From Ceratothoa steindachneri (Eukaryota > Arthropoda > Malacostraca > Isopoda > Cymothoidae): a stretch of DNA of 64,000 bases. Made by a program: the position numbers and the translations under genes. Under the pieces are notes generated by a model. It worked only from the letters and a program-made list of their open reading frames with translations. It did not search any database and was not told the DNA's origin. Where the stretch lies: NCBI GenBank assembly GCA_963969495.1, contig OZ018328.1, forward strand, positions 5,363,319-5,427,318, written 5' to 3'. This document shows, piece by piece, positions 54,899-64,000 of this stretch (positions are counted from its first letter, which is position 1; each line of letters starts with the position of its first letter).

Positions 54899-54906
54899 AA
54901 ATGTAA
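54899..54906. repeat. Right 8-bp TSD (AAATGTAA)
   Basis: Exact copy of 54115-54122. Confidence 0.88.
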
Positions 54907-55446
54907 ATCTGTATCCCCATCAGCCAATGTTTATGTTTTTCAGTCTTCTCTTTAGGGATTTATCTAATGCTAATTTAAATTTTCTTTTACAGAATAAGCT
55001 TAATCTTATTTATTAATTAATTAGACTAAATGAGATAAATTTAAAATATTCAGTGGACTTTAGCATAATGCTGAAAAGGGGATGGTTTGGAGGTGGCCTT
55101 TGGAAGCCCAAAAATGTTCATTCTCTGGAACATTTGAGGTAAGTTTTCCTAGTTTAATCAGCATTAATTTTAACTAACATGAAAAGGATACAACAAGAAT
55201 TATTATTGTGATGATATTCCCTTTTTTTTCTAATTAGTGAATAATAGTAATAGAAAAGTTGCTAAACATCATTTCCTATAATGTCAGTAGTGATCAGACA
55301 TGTTCTCAGTGAGCTCTCTATTCAGTGACATTTTTTATTTTAGGATTTTTTGGTGTAATATATTTATGTTCAGGAAGATAGTTAACTTTGAGTATTAGAC
55401 ATAATACTAAAGGAATTTTTAATTATATTTTGAAAAGTTTCTCAGT
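54907..55446. other. AT-rich spacer
   Basis: No gene identified. A 24-codon frame at 55068 runs into GTAAGT (55139-55144), but nothing supports it as an exon. Confidence 0.35.
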
Positions 55447-56260
55447 ATGGCTGTTGCTTTGGATGAAGTGAGTATGCCTTTTGATGTAAGTAGTGTGTAT
55501 GTAGTTTGTGATTTTTGTGGTGTTAAAAGAAGAGCAAATGTATCTGAATACCCAGTGTGTTATGTAACTAGTGCAAATGTGGCTTTGGTAGATCAGTGAG
55601 TTGGTTGCATGATGAGTGCAAGAGATTGAGTTGGTGAATGAAGTGAGAAGGGAGGGATACGACTGTACGCACAAAGAATGTAGCTGGGACTAGTTGGGTG
55701 GAAGATAGGCCTAGACTAGGGACTGGAGAGAAAAAAGTGACTGATGTGAGTGAAGATGAATGGTGGGTGAATATGGATAGAATAGATAGGTTAGAATAGG
55801 TTAGGTCTGTGAGTAAGAGGGACATGGAACCTGTTAGTCAACTGAGAGTTTGTTTGCCGGTTGCTGGTGTAAATGATATGTCTAAGAGGTATGATAGTCT
55901 GGGTGTGAGAGGGATGCATGTGGGAATAAATGATGTAAAGAAGGTGGATTCATGTGAGTTACGAGAGAGGTACAAAAGGTTAGTTGAAAGGATGAGTGAA
56001 AGGCGTTTCGGGTGTGCTTCTAAGATTGGATGTGGGGATGGAAGGGTTGTCTTGTGCAATTGGACTGAGTAAGTATGTGAAAGGCCTGTGTGAGGAGTGG
56101 GGATTAGTGTTTGTAGATATTTGGAATGGGTTTTATGGGAATAAGGCATTGGATGGACTCCATCTAAGCCGAGATGGGGTTGACGGGTTGTGGCAAGAGT
56201 TAGTGTCATTGGGTCTTTGCAGGTGGGAAACTAGTTACTGATAGTGGTCAGGGAAATATA
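55447..56260 (+). pseudogene. LINE H3 ORF1 (CxxC motif, esterase domain)
   Basis: Starts MAVALDEVSMPFDVSSVYVV with CDFCGVKRRAN, a possible zinc-finger start, and then suffers a stop and frameshift. From 55809 the SGNH/GDSL esterase part appears: VCLPVAGVNDM, MHVGINDVKK (block III), ERYKRLVERM, then in another frame LCEEWGLVFVDIWNGFYG and LDGLHLSRDGVDGLW (block V with Asp and His). The order matches CR1-clade ORF1. At least three frameshifts. Confidence 0.72.
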
Positions 56261-56311
56261 AGAAGAGTACAGGGTGGGGCAGGGAAAGGAAAGATATGAA
56301 GAAGAGATAGA

Positions 56312-58410
56312 GTGGAAGGTATATATTCTAAAAGAGGTGGTTCAGGGATAGGAGGGTTCAGTTATCTTTATACCAATGCTCGTAGTCTTAGAAATAAGAA
56401 AGATGAGTTATTTAGTTATATTATTGATGAAGATATAGATATAATATGTGTAATAGAATCATGGTTAATGAAAATAAATTTAATGACAATGTAAGTGAAT
56501 TTGAACTACAGGGTTATGATATGTACATTAGTCAAAGGAGAGATAGGACTGATGGTTGGTTGATTATTTATATCAGAAATAGCATTTCTCCAAATCTAAA
56601 TAATTCTATAAAGCAAGAAGAAGTTGAGTCACTGTGGATAGATATTAGGGTCAATAAAAATAGGATAATACACTTAGGAGCCTTTTACAGACCACTCGGA
56701 CAGACTGATTGTATTGATGAGCTAATGATCAGAGAAATAAGGAAAGGATGTGAAGTAGATACAGTTATTCTTGGTGACTTTAATTTAAACTGATAGCAAA
56801 GGATAGAGCAAGTTGTAAGTTTATAGAATGCTTTGAGGATAATTTTTTGACTCAATTTGTTAATAATCCAACAAGAGGTGCCAATATATTAGATCTGGTT
56901 CTTTCAAATGATGATCACTTGTTTCAGGAATTGACTATCGGGGAAACATTGGGAAATAGTGATCATCAGATGGTTCATTTTAACTTGGGAATAGTGAAAG
57001 GTAGAACATCAACAAACTCCACAAAAACTCAAATTTTTATAGAGGAGATTACAATAAATTACGAAACTTGCTAAATCAGATTAGGTGGGATATAGAATTC
57101 AGAGGGAAAAATACTTATGAGATGTGGGACACTTTTAAGAAAATACCAAAAATAGTCCAAGAGCAGTGTATTCCAATGAAGGCTATTAGGAAGAAATGTA
57201 GGAAGCCATTGTGGTGGAATCAGGAGTTAGCTAGGAAAATTCCTAAGAAGAAAAGGGTATACCAGAGATTACAGAGAGAAAGTACTTTTGAGAATTTAAA
57301 TCATTATAAGTCAACCAGAAATGAGCTAAATAAGATTATTAAGAAGAGAAAATGGGTGGCAGAAATTAATTTAACTCAAAATAATAATAAAGATCCAAGA
57401 AAATTCTTTAGCTATTATAGAATTAATAACACATCTAACAGTGATAAAATAAGGCCAATTAGATATGAAGGGGTTTTGAAAGAATCTGATGAGGAAATAG
57501 TAGAGGTTCTTAATGATCATTTATCTTCAGTATTTACACAAGAAAATTGAGATAGATTAATTGATGATAATTCTAGGTCAAGGGAAGTAGTGTTGAATAC
57601 CATTAATGTGAACAGGGAAATAATTAAAGGGCTTATATTGGAGTTAAATACTAGTAAGTCATCTGGCCCAGACAAGATTCATTCTAGGTTACTCAATTAA
57701 GGTGTAGATAGTATTGCAGTAGCTCTTGGGAGGATATATACTAGATCACTAGAGTTTGGAGAAATACCTAATGATTGGAAATTAGCGAATGTAGTGCCAC
57801 TTTTTTTAAAACAGAAGTAAAGAGGACCCGAATAACTTTAGGCTGGTAAGCTTAACTTCTATCGTTTGTAAAATTCTGGGAAGATAGTTAAGAAGGGGAT
57901 TTCTGACCATCTAGAGTGTGGTAGGTTAATAAATGATGCTCAGCATGGGTTTAGAAGAGGTAGATCATGTTTAACAAATTTACTGGATTTTATGGATTAT
58001 GTTACTAAACAATTAGATAAGGGAGAGAATATTGATTTAATTTACTTAGATTTTAGCAAAGCTTTTGATAAGGTTCCACATAGGAGACTAGTTCACACAT
58101 TAAAAATGCATTGGATATGTGGTAAAGTTTTGAATTTGGATAGCTGTATGGCTGAAAGAAATGTAACAGAGAGATGTACTGAATGGGGTGAGGGCACAGT
58201 GGAGGGACCTTATCAGTGACGTATCTCAGGGATCCATTCTAGGCTCTTTATTATTCATAGTTTATATAAATGATCTTGGGGAGGCTGTAAATAGCAAAGT
58301 GTCAATTTTTGCTGATGACACTAAATTGGCAGCTGTAGTCAAAGAAGTTGAGGGTAGCTTTAAAGTGCAGAGTGACTTAAATAAGTTATTAGCTTGGGCT
58401 CAAAAGTTAA
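56312..58410 (+). pseudogene. LINE H3 ORF2: endonuclease and RT
   Basis: Endonuclease: YLYTNARSLRNKKDELFSYI, CVIESWL, VDTVILGDFNLN (56760, catalytic block), NPTRGANILDLVLSNDDH and LGNSDHQMVHFNLGI (56955). RT: KPLWWNQELARKIPKKKRVY (57205), STSKSSGPDKIHSRLL-type fingers, DAQHGFRRGRSCLTNLLDF, NIDLIYLDFSKAFDKVPHRR (58030, first Asp), SQGSILGSLLFIVYINDLGE and [19 protein letters not shown] (58300, intact FADD). It ends at LNKLLAWAQKL. Stops and shifts near 56490, 56795, 57060, 57550, 57700, 57820 and 58215. Confidence 0.85.
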
Positions 58411-58417
58411 GACCATT

Positions 58418-58600
58418 TCCCAATTTTTTTTTTTATTGCTTACTGTTTGAGAGGAAACTCCCAATTTCTTTGCAATATCTTTCTGTTTTAGTCCACTATC
58501 ACTTAATAAAACTTTTCAATTTTCCAAGTACTTAAGTCACTGACTTTATCCGTATTATCCACAGGCAAGCAAAATTCACAGTAGTTGAATTACTGGGTCA
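58418..58600 (-). pseudogene. Tc1/mariner-like HTH fragment
   Basis: The minus strand encodes LLSDSGLKQKDIAKKLGVSS then QTVSN, a helix-turn-helix of the type that opens Tc1-like transposases ('GLSQ.DIAK.LGVS..TVS'). Before it, NYCEFCLPVDNTDKVS is in a different frame. No catalytic domain follows because LINE H3 begins. Confidence 0.42.
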
Positions 58601-59715
<1,115 letters not shown>

Positions 59716-61800
59716 ATGCAAAAAACAAAGAACTTCTTTTATTCTTACTCCAACACCTTCTTTTTGAGTTCCACCTTCATTTTGGGGGGGACAGCTTCAA
59801 GTGGAACTGGGTTTACCATTCATCCGATTACCAAAGAAGTGTTGAATGAGGGCTATGATTCATTCTGCGAGGTTGTTTGTGAGCCTCATAATACCAACCC
59901 GCTTCTTTGCACACGTGAAACACGAATCTGTGTTCCATGTTTCAGGACTCAGCTCAAGGAAGGTTGGTTGCTAGCCTCCTAGGAGACTTTTGAAGATCTG
60001 CATCAACTGCACTGAGCAGAAGGTGGAAAGCGGTCTGTTGAGAATGATTGGTGTCTTTGACTCAGGGTGCTGTGGATTCTTGATCATCAGACGCTTCATC
60101 TCCTCTACCATCTTTGCCTTCTGCTCAGGGCTGATGTAGTCATCAAAGATGGCCAGTCTGATTAGGTCCTCAGAAAGGTACCAGAGATGGTGCTGCATCA
60201 CACATTCGCCACTGACACAACCCAATCATTGCAGATCCTCTTCACATCAGTGATGAAGTCCAGGTCGTTCTTCCAGTATTTTGCATAAACCATGGTCATA
60301 AAGAATGCAAACTCAATAGATTCCCGCCAATTCCCAGCTGGTTATAGAAGAGCAGGATCTTCACAGCGTGGATGGCCTTGGCCATCCATCTGGCGATGTA
60401 GTAAGCAACCAGGATCATGGAAGGATGTAGGGACTCCTCCTCCAAGGTAGCCACGCTGAACAGGATGATCTCTTTGTAGTCTTCGCATGGATGATTCCCA
60501 CAGTCCAGCAGACATTTCAAGTGACCAACCATCTCAAGGTGGCGAGGTTCTTTGGATGAAAGAGTGGTTGGTGCAGGGGCTGTCGTCAGCTCTGCTCAAT
60601 GAAAGGCCAACAATTCTGGAGCCTCTTGAAAAGGGAGGTGTTGGGGCCAGATGATGGACCCATGCAAGCCTCGAAGACATCCTTCAGAACAACTTGCAGG
60701 ATGTGGTGACGGCATGCCAACCACACCAGGGGCTTCTTCAGTGCATGTTCAAACCTGATACACACTCCTTGAACCACCCCTGTGATGACGGCCCTCGTGT
60801 CAAATGCCATTCCAATGATGTTGACTCCAAGCTGCTTTCCTGCATCAGCTTCAAGACAGTTTCTGTAATAGCTTGTCCTGTCCCATCTGCAGACACAGGA
60901 ACACCAAGAAGTTCCTCCATATCCTCCCTGGACACCCTCTCCTTCAATGACCTTCCATCTGCTAGACTGGGTAATAACTTGCCATCCCAATGCAGAACCA
61001 AAGGGAATTCAGGCTTAAAGGAGAAAGACATGCCAATCTCTTTGCGGTTCTTGACTCTGGCCCAGTGGATCAACAAATGTTACACAGTGATATGTTCATT
61101 GTTGTGGCTGAAGCTCATTGCAGCAGCATTGTAGGAGGATGTCGCAGCACAGATGGACCGATTTTCATGCTCCCAAGCAAGGGTCATCAGCTCTTTGGTG
61201 AGCTTGTTCTCATGAGGAGGTTGATGGCATGGAGGTTTAGATGGTGTCAGAGCTTTGAAGTCATTATCAGTGTCTTCGTTGCTCGATGAGGATGAAGTAG
61301 AAGACTCCCAAGCCACGTCACAATCAAGAGTAGAGGCTGAAACAGCCATGTCTTCTTCTTCATCTCCTCCATCCTTTGTCTCTTACATTGCTTCTCCTCA
61401 GTCACTCGCTTCAGCTTCTGATCCATGCCAGCCATCGAGCAACTCTTCCAGTCCTCCGCCTGAGCCTCCAAGAATACCTTGTCTTCCTTGGAGATCTTTG
61501 CTTCCATTGCCTTGGAATGCACAATGGTGAACATGTCTTTGAGGCTATCTCTAAAGGTACATCTCTTCATGTCTTCCATCTCTGTCTTCCATGACTTTGA
61601 TTTTGTCAAGGCACCGTACTTGTACAGGCAGTTTGAGGATCATCTTCTTCACCCATGACACATCCAACATCACAATATTAGCAAGTCATCACACTTTCAA
61701 GACCTTCTCAGTGGTAGAAGCTGCTGCAGCAAGAACCTCCTGGATCTTCCAATGGAACAAAAACACCTGGAGAACCTCGCCTCTCGATGGAAGATGATTC
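59716..61800 (-). pseudogene. Transposase-like protein with HWDGK / ACRHH motifs
   Basis: Reading the minus strand through frameshifts gives one long protein. A basic N-terminus (61609-61247) precedes KPEFPLVLHWDGKLLPSLAD, LLGVPVSADGTGQAI (61030-60890), VNIIGMAFDTRAVITG, KPLVWLACRHHILQVVLKD and GPSSGPNTSLFKRLQNCWPF (60820-60600). Further on are DCGNHPCEDYKEIILFSVAT, ILVAYYIARWMAKAIHAVKI and YLSEDLIRLAIFDDYISPEQ, ending KTPIILNRPLSTFCSVQLMQ. HWDGK and FDT look like the first two acidic blocks of an RNase-H-fold transposase. I recall similar proteins in arthropods and cnidarians but cannot name the superfamily. Frameshifts near 61250, 60840, 60560 and 60270; no TIRs identified. Confidence 0.6.
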
Positions 61801-62344
61801 CCCGGGAATGATGATGATGGTGACTTACTTCTTCAGTAGATATATAACATCCTTACATCATTTTTGCATGCCATCTCGTTAGACCTGGAAACACAAAAGA
61901 GACCAGAATAGTTTTTTGATAGTTTGTTTTGACTTTTTTGAAGTAACGCAAGCACCCTTGCGCAACTTCATTCCCTGATGCCGAGCAGAAAACTAAATGG
62001 AATGCGCCACCTGTAAAAGACAAGAGAGGAAGTTTAAAATTTTCCTGTTTGAATTTGTCATGAGAGAAATGAAGGGCAACATGTGTTGGACTGTATCTGG
62101 TTCACTTTGGTTTCTTGGGACACCCTACTGGTCATATTCTTGAAGAGAACTATATCTGCACCCCAGTGCTGAGGAGAGATTGTACCAGTATTCAGCCCCC
62201 AGTACTTTAAACAACTATCAGTGCCCATCAGTCGAGGCTGTGTTTAGCCACCCTGTAGTGGATATGATACATCCACCTCACCTAGATGCAATCCTCTTCT
62301 TGACCTGCCAGGAAGACCCCTTTTTCAGAGTTGTGGAAATGCAT
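61801..62344. other. Spacer, no recognised gene
   Basis: No coding pattern found. Confidence 0.4.
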
Positions 62345-63866
62345 TGAAAGGATTCAGGGCAAGTTCTCGCAGGACTCCTTTTTCATCCTCTAGGAGAACA
62401 GAACTGCATTCTTAGACCATGAGTCCATGGTGGTCTTTCATGGCAGCTTTCTCCTCTTTCTCTAGCCAGGATGCTTGTTGATGGCTGCTGACTAGACTTT
62501 ACCTTGAGAAGGAGGGAACCCTTTAATGATGTTTATGCTGTGAGTTGAGCTCCAGTCTGTTTGTGTGATGATACTGCCCATGGTCTGTACAATATCTTAT
62601 ATGCCATGCTTTTATACTTGAGTAAGCAAGGCATAAGATTTCTGCTAGCTTTGTTAACAGGATCTGCATGGTGGGTATCCTCCCAGATTCATAGCTGAGA
62701 TGGGATCACTCCTCCAGCTGGTTTCTGCCCATTTTCTCAACTTCTTGCATGTGTAAATTGATGGAGAAATTGGTTAATGTTATGTTAAATTATTTTGGGG
62801 ATAGTGGAGGCCATCTGTCTCTTGCACAGTGCGTCTTTCTCAAGTTTCACCAAATGGATCTTATGCTCCAGCTAGAAAATTTAGACAGCATTTCACCACT
62901 GTGTTTTTTGATCTGAAGAAAGTTTATGTTCATGGGATCATGGAGACCCTCCACACTATGGGTGAGAGCCTCCCAATTTGTTTGAATTTCTATGAGATCT
63001 TCCTTTGTGTGTATGGGTTGGGGGGAGCCCTCTCTGGTCCAATAGGGCAGGAAGAGAGAATCCTGCAGAGGTACCCTCAGTGTCTCCCTCCTTGCCTTGA
63101 GCATTGATGACATCACCTCAGTCCCGCTGGAAGATGTTCTTGCTACGTTCTATGTAGATAACCTTTCCATCTCTTTTGGTGCTGCTCAGATGTCTACTCT
63201 GGAGTGATGACTCCCACAAACTCTGAACCACATCTCTCTTTATGCTGAAGTGCACTGGTTTTGGTTTTCTCTGTCCAAGATTAAGGTTGTGCACTTCTGT
63301 TGTCATCCATGGTTTCACCCTGACCCAGACTTGTTCCTAAATGGGGCTCACCTGAATGTTATGGAATCACACCTCTTTATTGTTCTTGATTTTGACGTAC
63401 ATCTCCCCTGGAAGGCCCATATTAGCAGTGCTTGGTTTGCTGATTGGGCTATCACCCTTCTTTTTTACCATTCCTTTGTTGAGTCAAAGTTAGACTACGA
63501 ATGCAAGTTTTACACATCTACAGTTGAGCATGAATTGTGGAAGGTGGACTTGATCCACTACACTGGTCTCCATTTGGTGACCACCATCTTCTGCATATCC
63601 TCTATAGAAAACCATGTTGATGTTTGAGAGATGCTGCTCACTCTTTGCTTTACACAGTGTATTATGTTCTTGTACGTGTGAGCTCAGATCTCCCTCAGTC
63701 ATCAATGGATTTCAAGGCCAATCTCAACAGCACCTATGCCATTACATGACACCAATCATACCCTAAGCCTTTCAGATTTATGCTAAGGCAACTCCTTTGA
63801 CAGGTTGTTGTAACTCTTCAGCTGATGGTGACACTGGTTATGCCCAAGATGCTACCCTGCAGGGTA
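62345..63866 (+). mobile_element. I-like LINE 'D', CpG-depleted copy of family B
   Basis: From GGATTCAGGGCAAGTTCTCG (62350) to the ACCCTGCAGGGTA near 63866 it aligns with C (32428 onward) and B (10190 onward). Both ends are internal to the family, so it is truncated on both sides. Where B and C have CG, D nearly always has TG or CA. Confidence 0.83.
62345..63866 (+). pseudogene. LINE D ORF2 remnant: RT with YVDN
   Basis: Fingers: TTVFFDLKKVYVHGIMETLH (62896). Palm: ITSVPLEDVLATFYVDNLSI (63110) where YVDD is expected; codons 63151-63162 read Y-V-D-N. Thumb: WFWFSLSKIKVVHFCCHPWF, PDPDLFLNGAHLNVMESHLF, LLFYHSFVESKLDYECKFYT (63460). Stops include a pair after MSTLE. The copy ends before RNase H. 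Confidence 0.8.
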
Positions 63867-64000
63867 CTGTAGCGGGCCAAAAAATTTAGACTAACCCCAA
63901 TCGATCCAACCCGCTTCCTACACTAATCCGGACGTGAGAAATCGAAGGAGAATGAAACGGATTGTATGTACAGTCCTTTACTAACACGAAAAAAAATACA
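63867..64000 (+). repeat. Possible LTR start at window edge
   Basis: Sequence changes abruptly at TGTAGCGGGCCAAAAAATTT (63868), a common form of arthropod gypsy LTR 5' end (TGTAGCGGGC). CpG is normal here, unlike LINE D. Only 130 bases are visible. Confidence 0.35.

Larger units (their letters stand above)
55447..58410 (+). mobile_element. CR1-like LINE 'H3', longest H copy
   Basis: ORF1 with esterase motifs (55447-56260), endonuclease (56312-57010) and RT to just beyond FADD (58410). H1 and H2 match its RT almost word for word ([20 protein letters not shown] in both H1 and H3). The 3' part is missing; a Tc1-like fragment begins at the break. Confidence 0.87.

Noticed and set aside
55068..55144. 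Host exon ending in GTAAGT
   Set aside because: Only 24 codons, no acceptor, no homology; chance donor sites are common.
60694..61134. Plus-strand 146-codon frame
   Set aside because: It is the antisense shadow of the transposase-like coding region on the minus strand.

Overview
This is a eukaryotic, almost certainly arthropod, genomic window made of nested, mostly dead transposable elements. I find no convincing single-copy host gene, no rRNA, no functional tRNA, no CRISPR and nothing bacterial. The mix (jockey-like, I-like with RNase H, CR1-like with esterase ORF1, Ty3/gypsy, mariner, several hAT remnants, long (TA)n arrays) would fit a crustacean genome, but species cannot be read from the sequence. 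Most frames carry stops and frameshifts, so entries are chiefly 'pseudogene' and 'mobile_element'; start codons are approximate.

Layout. 1-1822 (-): Ty3/gypsy gag plus protease, running off the left edge. 2310-5199 (-): jockey-like LINE (ORF1, endonuclease) lacking its RT. 5690-8049 (+): I-like LINE 'A' (ORF1 joined to RNase H). 8064-12960 (+): I-like LINE 'B', flanked by a perfect 14-bp target duplication. 13613-28690 (+): LINE family 'E', apparently one element split into three pieces by a region holding CR1-like LINE 'F' (16230-19790) and by a complete-ended Ty3/gypsy element on the other strand (21069-27744). 28.7-31.4 kb: (TA)n arrays, a mariner remnant and a long palindrome. 31660-34199 (+): 'C', second copy of family B, carrying a hAT fragment. 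34.2-42.4 kb: three separate hAT transposase fragments in AT-rich DNA. 42805-46510 (-): second E copy with ORF1, endonuclease and part of RT. 47-58.4 kb: a knot of CR1-like elements (G, H1, H2, H3, I) plus another LINE (J) and a 776-bp DNA transposon with an 8-bp target duplication. 59.7-61.8 kb (-): broken gene for an unusual transposase-like protein. 62345-63866 (+): 'D', third copy of family B, stripped of CpG. The last 130 bp may open an LTR.

Functionally the window is a record of insertion: LINE proteins (nucleic-acid-binding ORF1; endonuclease-RT ORF2) and LTR-element Gag/Pol made the copies, which then decayed. The most interesting points are the 8-bp-TSD transposon that keeps a TATA box, a short zinc-finger-like first exon and a splice donor; the gypsy element whose integrase precedes RNase H; loss of the second catalytic Asp of RT in two unrelated LINEs in a way explained by CpG decay; the regularly spaced hairpin array in the E 3' UTR; and the conserved HWDGK/ACRHH transposase-like protein.
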